64,000 nt of DNA from CALBRZ01 sp964511065 (GTDB lineage Bacteria; Planctomycetota; Planctomycetia; Pirellulales; S012-138), in the NCBI GenBank assembly GCA_964511065.1, contig CAZEEG010000008.1:16091-80090 (forward strand), in the 5' to 3' direction. Below, piece after piece: positions 8,696 through 18,308 of this stretch (positions are counted from its first letter, which is position 1; every line of letters begins with the position of its first letter). The position numbers and the translations under genes are program-made. Under the pieces are notes generated by a model. The model saw nothing but the letters and a program-made list of their open reading frames with translations. It had not been told where the DNA came from and did no database searches.

Positions 8696-10345
8696 ATGCA
8701 CGAGCAAGCTTGGGACGGCCTGAACGGCCACAGCGCAGGCAACGGCAGCGGCCCGTCGCAAGGCGGGCATGATCGCCCTGCTTCTTCGCCGGACTCGGAC
8801 CGCAGCAGTCGGATTCCCGCTGCCCTTGGCCATTCCCCGGCGCTCCCCAAGGGGTTGCCGGTCGCCGCCTCGCAGAGTTCCCTCGGCGACTCGCGACCGC
8901 AAGGCCATCGGGTACGCCAGAGCGATCCCGATCGTGCATGCGAGATGCTTGCCGCAGCGGCCACGTTTTCGCATCAAACGGCCGCCGCGCCAAGCTCAGT
9001 TTCGCAGGAGCGTCCTGCGCGCTGCCAGCAGGGCGTGCCGCACCCGGAGCATACCGGGTGGGATTCTTTGGAACTTGAGCCCAACCAGGACGAGCAGGCC
9101 GTGATGGACGGCACCCCCGATTCAGACACCGGTTCAGACGCCCATCCCGGGCAGGCCGCGGAAGATGCTGAACGGCGTGGCGATCCTCCCAAGCGATCGT
9201 CCCGCCGTCGCGCACGGTCGGAAACAACAGGTGCTGGCCGCGGTCTGCGCATCGCCTGGATGGCAATGATGGCGGTGCTGCTGCTGGCGCTGTTGCGGCT
9301 CAACATCGGAGCCATCGTGGAAGAAATCTGCTATGGCCTGGAACGCGGCAAGCAACGGGCCAAGTTAGAGGACGCCCGGGTGCAACTGGCCAAGCTGGAA
9401 GATACCTCCACGGCTTTCCGACTGATCGCCCGGAGCATCGGGCCGTGTGTCGTGCATATTGATACCTTGCGCGTGAACCAGACCGCCCGCCGCGACGGCG
9501 ACGACGGTTGGTCGCGGCGTCTGGAAGCCAGCGGCCAAGGTTCCGGAGTGATCGTCGATCCCGAAGGCTTTATCCTCACCAATCACCACGTGATTAAGGA
9601 TGCCACGGAGATCGTGGTTCGATTGAGCGACGGCCGCAACATCCGGGGGGCCAACGTGGTGGGCATCGACCCGCTGACCGACCTGGCCGTCATCAAGATC
9701 GATGCCCAAGGTTTGCAGGCTGCCCCCTGGGGCGACAGCGAAAGCCTCGAAGTCGGTGACTGGGTGGTGGCCGTAGGTAATCCCTTTGGGCTGGATCGCA
9801 GCGTGACCGCAGGGATTGTCAGTGCCAAGGGCCGGCGCAACGTCGTCCATAACATGCCGTACCAGAACTTCCTGCAGACCGATGCCGCCGTGAATCCCGG
9901 CAACAGTGGCGGCCCCCTGATTAACCTGCAAGGCGAAGTGGTCGGCATCAACACGGCGATCGTCGGCTCGTCGTTCCAAGGCGTGAGCTTTGCCATTCCC
10001 AGCACGATCGCCCGCGAGGTTTACACCCGGCTGCGCAGTGAAGGGCAGTTTGTCCGTGGCTGGCTGGGGGTCGCGTTGGAAGAAATCACCCTGCAACGGG
10101 CGGCCGAGCTGGGCGTGGAACCGCAGGGCGTGTTGGTGACCGATGTCGTCGGCGCACCTGCCCGGCAGGCCGGGCTGGAAGCTGGCGATATCGTGCTGAC
10201 ATGGAACGGCCAGAGCGTCAGTAGTCCAGCCGATCTAAGCTGGAAGGTCGCGGCAACCAACGCCGGTAGCCATGCGACCATCAGACTGAAGCGCGGGAAC
10301 GAAGAACTTGAACTGATCGTGCGCGTGGGCGAGCGGCGTCTGTAG
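8696..10345 (+). CDS. Membrane-anchored trypsin-like serine protease with PDZ domain (HtrA/Deg type)
   Basis: Periplasmic quality-control protease. 549 residues from ATG 8696, chosen because GAGG lies 8-9 nt upstream. Layout: a long, low-complexity cytoplasmic N-terminus (about 175 residues, Pro/Ser/Asp-rich, ending in a basic RRRAR stretch); one membrane helix (IAWMAMMAVLLLALLRL); a short coiled segment; the protease domain with His in LTNHHVIKDA, Asp in PLTDLAVIKID and Ser in NPGNSGGPLIN; and a C-terminal PDZ domain (GVLVTDVVGAPARQAGLEAGD). One PDZ domain matches DegS/HhoB-like members rather than DegP. The extended N-terminus is unusual. The neighbouring minus-strand gene converges on it with 49 bp between stops. 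Confidence 0.95.
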   Translation: MHEQAWDGLNGHSAGNGSGPSQGGHDRPASSPDSDRSSRIPAALGHSPALPKGLPVAASQSSLGDSRPQGHRVRQSDPDRACEMLAAAATFSHQTAAAPSSVSQERPARCQQGVPHPEHTGWDSLELEPNQDEQAVMDGTPDSDTGSDAHPGQAAEDAERRGDPPKRSSRRRARSETTGAGRGLRIAWMAMMAVLLLALLRLNIGAIVEEICYGLERGKQRAKLEDARVQLAKLEDTSTAFRLIARSIGPCVVHIDTLRVNQTARRDGDDGWSRRLEASGQGSGVIVDPEGFILTNHHVIKDATEIVVRLSDGRNIRGANVVGIDPLTDLAVIKIDAQGLQAAPWGDSESLEVGDWVVAVGNPFGLDRSVTAGIVSAKGRRNVVHNMPYQNFLQTDAAVNPGNSGGPLINLQGEVVGINTAIVGSSFQGVSFAIPSTIAREVYTRLRSEGQFVRGWLGVALEEITLQRAAELGVEPQGVLVTDVVGAPARQAGLEAGDIVLTWNGQSVSSPADLSWKVAATNAGSHATIRLKRGNEELELIVRVGERRL

Positions 10346-10394
10346 TCGTTCCGCAGGTACTTGGCGCAACCGGTACCCCGCAGGCAATTGCCGC

Positions 10395-11579
10395 TCAAGG
10401 CTGCCCTGCTCGTGGCTGCGTTTCCAAGAGGGCCATCGTTGCCCAACCGGTGGTGGACATCCGCTGGGCGTAGCTTTCGCCGCCAGCGGGGCGCGTGGTT
10501 TCCGGCCAGCTACCATCGTCGTACTGGCTGGCAGCCAGATAATGCCGGCCCCGCTCGATCATCGCGGCCCAACCATCAGTCCCATTCGTCCCATCTTGGG
10601 CAGCGGCTTTGGAACCTGCTGTCCGCACAACACCCGCGGAGTATTCATCCGGGCCGAGCTTATGGAGCGCCAACAGGACCACGGCCGTATCAAACGGCTC
10701 GGCTGCCGAGGTGACAAACGGCCCCCAGCCGCCGTTCTCCCCCTGCCCTCGCCGGATGATCTCGACGCATTCGGCGATTTTCGCCTCGCGGCCCAAGGCG
10801 GAATTCGCTCCCGCTTCCGGCTTAACGTCAACCAACCACAACAGCAGGGCCGCGGCATCGAGGACGCGCTGCGGCCGGAATTGTGCCAGCCAGTGGTCGG
10901 CCTTGGCGATGGATGGGCCAAACCGCGTGGCATCGGCCTGCTGCAATACGGCCCTGGCCACGACGGTCGCCAGCGGAGTGCCGTACGTCACCGGAGAACC
11001 CACCGAGCCTGCGGCGTCAATCGCCCAGGCGCCATCGTCCCCCTGCTGCTCGGCCACCTGCTGAGCCGCAAGGCGTAGTGGGCTCTTGAAACCTGGCATT
11101 TGCGGTGGTTGATCGGCGGCTTGCGGTGCAATGCCCGCTGCGCGGCGAGTGCGCTCCACCTGCGCTAAGGCTGCCGCAAACTGGACGGCGGCCAGCCGGC
11201 GGTCGCTAAATTCCACTTCGCCGCCGTTGTCCTTCCAACCCTGCGGGTTGCGAAGCCATGCGATGGTTTCCGCCAACGATTCCGCCGGAACCGCGCCGGC
11301 AGGGGACTCGTGCGCTCTACCCCCTGACGGGTTACCTGGCGTCTGGGCATTTGCCGTCCGTTGGTTGCGGTCAACCGCTGCCAGGTGCAATGCCCGAAAG
11401 GCATCGCCGTTGTTGTGGCACGAGAAGCAACGATTTTCCTTCGGCCAGGAGGGAACTTCGCGTGCCAGGAAGGCTACTGCCCGCTGAATGGCCCGATCCG
11501 GCGATACCTCAGGCTCCCGACCCACCGCGCCGTTGACGCAGCAGGCGGCCAGCACGATTCCCAGGGCGGCAATTCGCAT
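10395..11579 (-). CDS. Prenyltransferase/terpene-cyclase-like toroid lipoprotein with CxxCH motif
   Basis: 394 residues from ATG 11579, chosen because AGGAG lies 8 nt upstream and a lipoprotein signal follows (GIVLAACCV, lipobox LAAC). Near residue 50 there is CFSCHNNGD, a CxxCH motif that could bind haem c. The rest has repeats typical of the squalene-cyclase/prenyltransferase alpha-alpha toroid: QQGDDGAWAID, GENGGWGPFV, QYDDGSWPE. The Asp-rich catalytic motif of true cyclases (DxDD) was not seen, so enzymatic cyclase activity is doubtful. It is downstream of the PQQ-propeller gene on the same strand (109 bp) and may be exported with it. Function unknown. Confidence 0.82.
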   Translation of the reverse strand: MRIAALGIVLAACCVNGAVGREPEVSPDRAIQRAVAFLAREVPSWPKENRCFSCHNNGDAFRALHLAAVDRNQRTANAQTPGNPSGGRAHESPAGAVPAESLAETIAWLRNPQGWKDNGGEVEFSDRRLAAVQFAAALAQVERTRRAAGIAPQAADQPPQMPGFKSPLRLAAQQVAEQQGDDGAWAIDAAGSVGSPVTYGTPLATVVARAVLQQADATRFGPSIAKADHWLAQFRPQRVLDAAALLLWLVDVKPEAGANSALGREAKIAECVEIIRRGQGENGGWGPFVTSAAEPFDTAVVLLALHKLGPDEYSAGVVRTAGSKAAAQDGTNGTDGWAAMIERGRHYLAASQYDDGSWPETTRPAGGESYAQRMSTTGWATMALLETQPRAGQP

Positions 11580-11688
11580 CAGCACGGCTCCTGGTACGCA
11601 AGAACAAGAAAGCGGCGTGGCCCCGTCACTCGACTTCACGGTGGTTTGAAGGCCGCGGCACAGCACGCAGCGTCCAATGCCGCGCTGC

Positions 11689-13056
11689 TTATTCCTGTTC
11701 CTCAATGCAATACAGGTACTGATTACTGCGGAGGAATAGCTGTTTGCCCACGGCGACGGGCGAAGCGTCGATCGGGTCGTTCAGCACGTTGGTGGCCAGC
11801 ACCTCGAGCTTATCGCCGGGCTTGAGCACGGTGGTCGTGCCGTCGCGGCCGGTGATGTAAATCCGCCCGCCCGCAGCAACGGGCGAACCATACAAATTGC
11901 TGATACCGGGAATCCGTGTCGGGCCAAAGATGACGTTGCCCGTGCGAATATCCAGGCTGGTCAGGATGCCGTTGTTGGACGCCGTGAAATACAACTGATC
12001 GCCCAGCAGCAGCGGCGAGGGCACGTAAGGCGTGCTGCGGTCGTGACTCCAGCGGACGGTATCGCTATCGGTGACGTCGCCCTGGGCGTCCAGCGGAATG
12101 GCCTTGGCCGCCGCACCGCGATAACCGCTCATGACGATGGCCATATCGCCAGTAGCGACCGGGGAGGGAATGGCGTTCACGGTCTGCCCCCCACATTCCC
12201 AGATCACTTCGCCGGTGGACAGGTCATAACTTCGGACCCGGTTGGTGCCATTCACGATGACCTGCGTGCGGCCGTTGCGCTCAACCACCAGGGGCGTGGC
12301 CCAGGAGGTCGGCTCATCGCGGTCGGCCCGCCAGCGGACGTTACCGGTTTGGGCATCGAGGGCCACGATGAAGGATGGGTCCTCATGGTCCCAATTCACG
12401 ATCAGCGTTTCGCCGTGCAGGGCCGGAGAGACTCCTTCGCCCCAACCGCGGCGGGTGCGCATCTGGCCGAGGTCGCGCTCCCACTTGAGGTTGCCGTCGA
12501 GATCATAGCAGAAGATGCCGCGCGAACCGAAGGAAACAAACAGCCTCCGGCCATCGGTGACAGGCGACGACGAAGCATAGGTATTGGTGGTATGCTGACC
12601 TTCCTTCGGCACCTCCTCGGTGGCGACTCGCTCCCAAATCCGCTCGCCGGTTTTCCGATCAAGGCACAGCACCACGAACTGGTAATAGTTCTTGGGCGGA
12701 AGGGTACGGGCATCGGGCGCGGGCTCAGGAGGGGGGTCGGCCACGCGGTCGGTCTTCACCGCCGCCACGACAAAAACCTTGTTCTCCCAAACGATCGGCG
12801 TGGCGCTGCCTTCGCCCGGCAGTTCCGCTTTCCACTTGATGTTGGTTTGGGCATCCCAATGCAGCGGCGGGGTTGCGTGCGGCGCGAGTCCGGTGGCTTC
12901 CGGCCCCCGCCATTGATGCCAGTTGTATGGGCGGCGGGCGGCAAAATCGTTCGCCTCGCCGGCAACGGCCCCGGCCGCCATGACCACGACCAGCGCCAAG
13001 CCAGCGGCGGCGAATCCGGCGTTTCTTCGGCCGGCGGTTGGAATCCTGAAGTTCAT
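11689..13056 (-). CDS. Exported PQQ-like beta-propeller protein
   Basis: Secreted beta-propeller of 455 residues from ATG 13056, which has GGGAG about 8 nt upstream; a longer frame runs 85 codons upstream without a family match. An N-terminal signal peptide (AGFAAAGLALVVVMAAGAVAG) is followed by NWHQWRGPEATGLA, a signature of planctomycete WD40/PQQ propellers. Repeats of the type LDRKTGERIW, LDAQTGNVRW, YDLSTGEVIW and LDIRTGNVIFG mark the blades. Such proteins lack the dehydrogenase active site and their role is unknown; scaffold or binding functions are possible. It likely shares a transcript with the CxxCH toroid gene downstream. Confidence 0.92.
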   Translation of the reverse strand: MNFRIPTAGRRNAGFAAAGLALVVVMAAGAVAGEANDFAARRPYNWHQWRGPEATGLAPHATPPLHWDAQTNIKWKAELPGEGSATPIVWENKVFVVAAVKTDRVADPPPEPAPDARTLPPKNYYQFVVLCLDRKTGERIWERVATEEVPKEGQHTTNTYASSSPVTDGRRLFVSFGSRGIFCYDLDGNLKWERDLGQMRTRRGWGEGVSPALHGETLIVNWDHEDPSFIVALDAQTGNVRWRADRDEPTSWATPLVVERNGRTQVIVNGTNRVRSYDLSTGEVIWECGGQTVNAIPSPVATGDMAIVMSGYRGAAAKAIPLDAQGDVTDSDTVRWSHDRSTPYVPSPLLLGDQLYFTASNNGILTSLDIRTGNVIFGPTRIPGISNLYGSPVAAGGRIYITGRDGTTTVLKPGDKLEVLATNVLNDPIDASPVAVGKQLFLRSNQYLYCIEEQE

Positions 13057-13286
13057 GGCAATCGCTCCCTCGCGGATCGTGGGCAATGGACAGGCACGCA
13101 GATGCCCCCCGAACGCGCCCGAATCAATCGCGTGCCGCACTCGGCACTGGCTCGCATGGGCGAGCGGCGTCCATCTTGTTCCGGCGCGCGGTCCGTCAAC
13201 TGTGGCGCAGCATACACATTGCGGCACTTGCTCCGCGACCCCATCTTCCGCCGCGAAAATGGCAGCGGCCCCCCACGCGCGGCCGA

Positions 13287-15329
13287 TCAATCCAGATCGC
13301 GGCCCACCCACGCATGCTCGGTTTGCAGTTCCACCATGTGGCGATAGCGGGTACTGGCCGACATCAACTCGGCGTGCGTCCCCAGTTCCACCAGCCGGCC
13401 ATGCTCCAGAACGGCGATTCGATCGGCCAGCACAATGGTGCTCATGCGGTGCGCGATCACAAAGCAGGTGCGGCCCTGCATCAACGTCCGCAGGCTCTCC
13501 TGGATGAGCTGCTCGCTTTCACTGTCGAGATTGCTCGTGGCTTCGTCCAGAATCAGAATCCGCGGATCGGCCAACAGGGCCCTGGCGATGGCCAATCGCT
13601 GCCGCTGCCCGCCGGAAAGCCGTACCCCGCGCTCGCCAATCAGCGTGTCGTAACCGTGTTCCAGATCGACGATGAACTCATGGGCGTGCGCGGCCTGGGC
13701 AGCGCGTTCGATCTCCTCGCGTGTCGCATGCCGGACGGCGTAGCCGATGTTTTCGGCGATGGTCCCGTCGAACAGAAACACGTCCTGCTCGACAATGCCC
13801 AGCAGTTGCCGATAGCTTTCCACTTGGATATCGCGGAGGTCGCGACCATCGAGACGCACCGCGCCTTCACTGGGATCGTAAAACCGCGCCACCAGGTTGC
13901 AGAGCGTGGTCTTGCCGGCCCCGCTGCGACCTACCAGCGCAATGGTTTCTCCAGGCGCAACGTCCAGGTTGATGTCGTGCAGAATTGTGCGCTCGCTGCC
14001 CGGGTAGCGGAACGACACGTTCTCAAACGTGATGCGTCCGGCCACCTTGTCGCGGGCCAGGCTCACTGCCGCCGGATTCGACGGCAACTCGCGGGGCTCA
14101 TCGAGCAGGTCGAGCACGCGATCCAAGCCGGCCAGGCTGTTCTGGAAGCCCGCAGCGCTGGCGGCCAGTGTCGCCAGCGGTTCCAGCAGCATGGCCAGGT
14201 AGAACAGGAACATCGTCAGGTCGCCGAGCGTCAGGCCGCCTTCGAGGATGCGGTAGCCGCCGTAAACCAGTAAGCCGGTGGACGCCAGCGGGATCAAGGT
14301 TTCCCAAATGACGTCGATGGCCCGAGCCCACCACCAGACGAAAAGCTGCTGGCGGACCATCATGTTGTTGCCGCGGACGAAGCGGCCCGCTTCCACGCGC
14401 TCACCACTGAAGCCGCGGACCACGCGCATGCCGCCAAAGGCCTCGGTGGCATGACCATCGATCTCTTGCCGCTGGGAGCGGACATCGCGGTACAGGGGGC
14501 GAATCCGGTTCACCCAGGTGCGGTGCGTGAAATACACGATCGGCACCAAGAGCAGCCCGCCGACCATCATCCGCCAATCGACAAACACCAGCACGATCAG
14601 GCTGCCCAGCAGTTGCACGATGGCCCGCCAGGGGTTGTACAACATGCTGAAAATGAGATCGGCGGCCGAACCGGCATCTTCGCGGAGCAGGCTGGCAGCA
14701 CCGCCCGATTTAAGCTGGTAAACCCGATGCAGCGGCAGCCGCACCGCATGCTCGAACGCCCGCTTGCGGAGCGAAACCTGCAACCGATTGACCGCCTTGG
14801 TGGCACTCCATCGACCCCAAAGGTGAATGGCCGTCGTTGCGAACGATACCGCGACTACCCCTGCTCCGAGGATGATGAGCAACTGGGGGCGACTTTCAGG
14901 CAGCCCCCAGTCCAGCCAGGCGGCAGGAATGGGGCGATCGGCCAAAACATAGTCGATCGCTACTTTGATCGCCGCTGGCGGAACCAGTTTCAGCAGCGTG
15001 GCCACCGTCAGCGTTGCGAGCGCAAAGATGACCACCCGCCGCTGATCGCGCATCAGCCCCCAAAAAGCCGACAAAAGTTGCCAGAACGATCGCGACCGGC
15101 GGTGGCGTCGGTCCGCGCTGGCTGCCGGGGCCAACGGATGCTGCCCCCCGATGGCGGAGGCCGCTTCCTTTCTGCCGGTCGCCGAAGTTGCCGCAGGCGC
15201 ATCCTCCGCCGTTCCGTGCCCGTTGCTTGAAAGGCCGGCAGCCGCTGGCCCTCCTGGCGAAGCGTCGCGGCGATGGCGTCGGGCAACCTTGGCGCGGTAT
15301 TCTTGAAATCGTCGGCGGCTAGTGGTCAT
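13287..15329 (-). CDS. ABC exporter half-transporter (MsbA/MdlB type)
   Basis: Fused membrane and ATPase domains, 680 residues from ATG 15329 (MTTSRRRFQEYRAKV). The open frame continues 138 codons upstream but that part is unlike any exporter. A basic, Ala/Gly-rich N-terminal extension of about 75 residues precedes six membrane helices. ATPase motifs: Walker A GRSGAGKTT near 466, Q-loop GIVEQDVFLFD, signature LSGGQRQR near 570, Walker B ILILDEATSNLD near 589, and H-loop IAHRMST. It would work as a homodimer exporting lipid, peptide or drug; the substrate is not deducible. The neighbouring genes give no hint. Confidence 0.94.
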   Translation of the reverse strand: MTTSRRRFQEYRAKVARRHRRDASPGGPAAAGLSSNGHGTAEDAPAATSATGRKEAASAIGGQHPLAPAASADRRHRRSRSFWQLLSAFWGLMRDQRRVVIFALATLTVATLLKLVPPAAIKVAIDYVLADRPIPAAWLDWGLPESRPQLLIILGAGVVAVSFATTAIHLWGRWSATKAVNRLQVSLRKRAFEHAVRLPLHRVYQLKSGGAASLLREDAGSAADLIFSMLYNPWRAIVQLLGSLIVLVFVDWRMMVGGLLLVPIVYFTHRTWVNRIRPLYRDVRSQRQEIDGHATEAFGGMRVVRGFSGERVEAGRFVRGNNMMVRQQLFVWWWARAIDVIWETLIPLASTGLLVYGGYRILEGGLTLGDLTMFLFYLAMLLEPLATLAASAAGFQNSLAGLDRVLDLLDEPRELPSNPAAVSLARDKVAGRITFENVSFRYPGSERTILHDINLDVAPGETIALVGRSGAGKTTLCNLVARFYDPSEGAVRLDGRDLRDIQVESYRQLLGIVEQDVFLFDGTIAENIGYAVRHATREEIERAAQAAHAHEFIVDLEHGYDTLIGERGVRLSGGQRQRLAIARALLADPRILILDEATSNLDSESEQLIQESLRTLMQGRTCFVIAHRMSTIVLADRIAVLEHGRLVELGTHAELMSASTRYRHMVELQTEHAWVGRDLD

Positions 15330-15705
15330 CGAACCTCGTCGGCCTGGCAAGTTCGGCACGTGGGGTAAGGCGGCAGGGGCCGAAGCGCGGGAGGACGATG
15401 GTCCGCGACGGCAGAACCACACACAAAAATGCCCACGTTCAACTTTACGCCTTAACCCACCAAAAGATAAGGGCCGGCGTTGTGCGACCGCGCCACTGGC
15501 ACCGCCAATGCCGGCTATTGCCCGCCGGTCGCAGGAGTGTAAAACCGGGGACTGCCCACGCGGCAAAGTGACGGGTAAACTTAGCAGCGGCGGCCCGCCT
15601 GCCTTCCTTCCCCCCAAGGGCAACGGCGGCCTATGCGCCCCACGGCCCTCCGGTTCCGCTCCAGGAACCGGCTTCATGGCACTAACGATCAGCGCGAGTT
15701 GAAGG
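15330..15705. other. Divergent intergenic region, nothing recognised
   Basis: About 375 bp between the ABC exporter (minus) and the small plus-strand gene. It must hold both promoters, but no clear -35/-10 pair, hairpin or RNA motif was found. Confidence 0.45.
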
Positions 15706-15966
15706 ATGCCCAAGCGCAGCAAGCACCAAGAACGGATTATCAAGAATTACTACCAGAACCTCGAAGACATCAGCCTCCAGAAACTTTCGGAGCATGTGAC
15801 CGAGTTGTACCTGGAAGAAGGCAAGGCGCGCGAACGCCGCTGGAAACACATCGTCTCCGCACTCGAAAAATTGGAAATCAAGCCCGAGGAGATTGCGCGA
15901 CTTCGGGCAAACGACAACCCGGCCGAACTGGCCCAACTGGTACAACGGCTGTTGGCACGCAAGTAG
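15706..15966 (+). CDS. Small conserved-looking helical protein, function unknown
   Basis: 86 residues, highly charged and predicted largely helical (RIIKNYYQNLEDISLQKLSEHVTELY, then a second Glu/Lys/Arg-rich helix). No signal peptide, membrane segment or cysteine. Codon use and third-position GC fit a real gene, and a hairpin terminator follows directly. The appearance is that of a small cytosolic planctomycete protein of unknown role. I do not recognise a named family. Confidence 0.8.
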   Translation: MPKRSKHQERIIKNYYQNLEDISLQKLSEHVTELYLEEGKARERRWKHIVSALEKLEIKPEEIARLRANDNPAELAQLVQRLLARK

Positions 15967-15982
15967 CCACAGATAGAGTTCT

Positions 15983-16002
15983 CCCCGGCGGTTGAGCCGG
16001 GG
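15983..16002 (+). terminator. Hairpin terminator after the small 86-residue gene
   Basis: CCCCGGC and GCCGGGG form a 7-bp perfect stem with a 6-nt loop, 17 bp after the stop codon. It is followed by GCGCTCTTT rather than a true U-tract. Confidence 0.55.
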
Positions 16003-16228
16003 GCGCTCTTTACCGCGACGTTGCCTGGCCGGATCGGCTCCCCAGCGGCTGTGCTGAACCATCCGGTGGATCGAACCCCACGAGCCGATGGTGGGCCATC
16101 GGTCGCCCGGCGCTGCCGGCAAGGGAAGTGCCGACGGCAGCGCCCCTTTGGGGCCTGCCGCTATGTCGTCCTGACCGGTTGTAACGTTCAGCAAGCCCCC
16201 TGCGCCCCCCACGATTCGTGCTGCTGTT

Positions 16229-17326
16229 ATGCCGCTGATTCGCCTCCAAAAAATTTCCCGAAGCTACGGCCGCGTGCAGGCACTCAAAAGTGTCAGCCTG
16301 ACGCTGGAGCCTGGAACGATCGGGCTGGTTGGCAACAACGGCGCCGGCAAGAGCACGCTGCTCAAAATTCTGTTGGGCCTGTTGCGGCCCGACCACGGCA
16401 GCGGCGAGATTCTGGGGCACGACATCCGCCGGCGAAGCAGCGAAATCCGCGGCCGAGTCGGTTACATGGCCGAGGCGGCCGCCGTGATTCCAACCCTTCG
16501 TGGGGTCGAGTTTGTCACGCTCTCCGGTGACCTGTATGGCATGCCGCACCGGCAAGCGAAGCGCAGGGCCCACGAAGTGTTGAACTACGTCGGCCTGGGA
16601 GAACTGCGATACCGGCGGCTCGAAGAATACTCCACCGGCAACCTGCAGCGGCTCAAGTTGGCCGCCGCACTCGTTCACGATCCCGACCTGCTGCTGCTGG
16701 ATGAGCCGACCAATGGTCTCGATCCTCGTGGCCGCCAGGCGATGCTCAAACTGATTCAGGATCTCATCCGCGAGACCGGCAAGAGTGTCGTGTTGTGTAC
16801 GCACCTGCTCGGCGATGTTGAACGCTTGTGCAAGCAGGTCGTGGTCCTGCACCAGGGAACGGTGCTGTTATCGGGCAGCATGGCCGACCTGCGGCGCCGG
16901 GCGAGTAACCATTTCGAGCTTGGCTGGCAGGCCGACGCCCCGCAACGGTTTGAACGAGCGCTGCTCGACCAGGGCGTGCAGTTTCTTAACCGCCGCCGCA
17001 GTGACAGCACGGCCCATGCGGTGGTCCATTTGCCCGGCCAGGGCTCGACGACGCGGCTGTTCCAACTGGCCAATGAATGCGGGGCCGTCATCACGCTCCT
17101 TCGTCCGCAGGAGGAAGACTTACAGCAATTGTTCTTCCGGGTGACCCAGTCGGGGGAGCATGCCAGTACCAGCCAGGAAAGCATTTACACTCCCCAAGCA
17201 GGCGCCGCCATCGGTCAGGCGGCCTCTGAGCCGCCTGACCGATTGAACATTCAATCGCCCATGCCGCCCGAGGCGGAAGGCTCACCCGCCGACGCCCCCC
17301 TGCCCACGCGAAAGCCCCGTCCATGA
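16229..17326 (+). CDS. ABC transporter ATP-binding protein (ABC-2 type partner)
   Basis: Cytoplasmic ATPase of 365 residues. Walker A GNNGAGKST near 36-44; a variant signature YSTGNLQRLKLA near 134; Walker B LLLLDEPTNGLDPRG near 155; switch His in LCTHLLGDVE. A regulatory C-terminal domain of about 100 residues and a Pro-rich tail of about 50 follow, longer than usual. Its stop overlaps the next gene's start (ATGA), so the two are translationally coupled and form one transporter. Confidence 0.95.
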   Translation: MPLIRLQKISRSYGRVQALKSVSLTLEPGTIGLVGNNGAGKSTLLKILLGLLRPDHGSGEILGHDIRRRSSEIRGRVGYMAEAAAVIPTLRGVEFVTLSGDLYGMPHRQAKRRAHEVLNYVGLGELRYRRLEEYSTGNLQRLKLAAALVHDPDLLLLDEPTNGLDPRGRQAMLKLIQDLIRETGKSVVLCTHLLGDVERLCKQVVVLHQGTVLLSGSMADLRRRASNHFELGWQADAPQRFERALLDQGVQFLNRRRSDSTAHAVVHLPGQGSTTRLFQLANECGAVITLLRPQEEDLQQLFFRVTQSGEHASTSQESIYTPQAGAAIGQAASEPPDRLNIQSPMPPEAEGSPADAPLPTRKPRP

Positions 17327-18207
17327 AGCTCGATACGGCCCATTACCACGGCTGGAACGGCCGGCTCCGCTCGCCCTGGCTCAGCAGTCTGGCCATCGTC
17401 AAGGTGGCGATGCTGCAGCTCTTTCGCCGCAAGAGCTACTGGGTGGTGATCGGCCTGGGCCTGCTCCAGTTTGTGGTGTTCTTTGCCATCATCTACGCGG
17501 TGACGCAGCTAGGCGCCTTCCGAAGCCGCGTGTTGGAGCAACTCAACTTCGTGGCCGAACCAACCGGTGACAGCGAAAACAACGGCTACTTGATGTTCAT
17601 GGAACGGCAAAGCCTGGTGGTCATGATGCTGCTGGCTTTCGCCGGCAGTCTGCTGGTTGGGGCCGATTTCCGATTGAAGTCGCTGCCGTTTTACTTGTCG
17701 CGGCGGATCGACCGCCGCCATTATATCGTTGGCAAGTTGCTGGCGATTTCAGCCATTGTCGCCTTGATGACGGTGATCCCGGCTCTGCTGCTGTACCTGG
17801 AATATGGCGCCTTCACATCCAGCTTTGAATATTGGGTTGAGAACTGGAAACTGGTGCTGTCGATCCTGGGATATGGTCTGGTGCTGTGTACGGTGCTGAG
17901 CATCATGCTGGTGACGCTCTCAGCCTATCTGCAGCGAACCGCGCCCATCGCCATCACCTGGAGCAGCCTGTTCTTCATGCTGGCCGTGGTGGCCCGGCAG
18001 ATGCACGATGTGACAAACAACCCTAACTGGCTACTGCTCGACCCCTGGCGCAACATGCGCTATGTCGGCCGGTATTGTTTCGGCTATTTTCCCGGCGGAG
18101 AGGACCTGGAATTGGGCATGAAAGCCCTGGCAATCCTGTCTGCCGTGTGCGTTGTTTGCCTGGTGGCGTTGGTCTACCGTGTTCGGGCGGTCGACGTGGT
18201 GGAGTAG
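17323..18207 (+). CDS. ABC-2 type transporter permease
   Basis: 294 residues with about six membrane helices: LGLLQFVVFFAIIYAVTQL; VVMMLLAFAGSLLVGADF; a segment from ISAIVALMTVIPALLLYLEY; ILGYGLVLCTVLSIMLVTL; ITWSSLFFMLAVVA; and ALAILSAVCVVCLVALVY. The motif GADFRLKSLPFYLSRRIDRRHYIVGK between helices 2 and 3 is typical of ABC-2 membrane subunits. Partner of the ATPase encoded just upstream with a 4-bp overlap. The substrate is unknown. Confidence 0.92.
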   Translation: MKLDTAHYHGWNGRLRSPWLSSLAIVKVAMLQLFRRKSYWVVIGLGLLQFVVFFAIIYAVTQLGAFRSRVLEQLNFVAEPTGDSENNGYLMFMERQSLVVMMLLAFAGSLLVGADFRLKSLPFYLSRRIDRRHYIVGKLLAISAIVALMTVIPALLLYLEYGAFTSSFEYWVENWKLVLSILGYGLVLCTVLSIMLVTLSAYLQRTAPIAITWSSLFFMLAVVARQMHDVTNNPNWLLLDPWRNMRYVGRYCFGYFPGGEDLELGMKALAILSAVCVVCLVALVYRVRAVDVVE

Positions 18208-18308
18208 CGGCAGCGCACGAGCGGTACCACTTGCAAACGGACCTTCCATACGGAGCGCCGATTGACATTTCGCCCGCCCTGGACTTCTAGATCATGAGGA
18301 AACCAGCA

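Noticed and set aside
13057..13311. 85-codon extension of the PQQ propeller gene
   Set aside because: A strong ribosome site and a signal peptide follow the ATG at 13056. The extension would bury the signal peptide inside the protein.
12043..13347. 434-codon plus-strand frame opposite the PQQ propeller
   Set aside because: The minus strand encodes a clear propeller with a signal peptide. The plus frame is Gly/His/Arg-rich without any domain and is a GC-rich shadow.
15330..15743. 138-codon N-terminal extension of the ABC exporter
   Set aside because: The extension is Pro/Arg-rich and unlike any exporter, and it overlaps the plus-strand 86-residue gene. The start at 15329 is more plausible.
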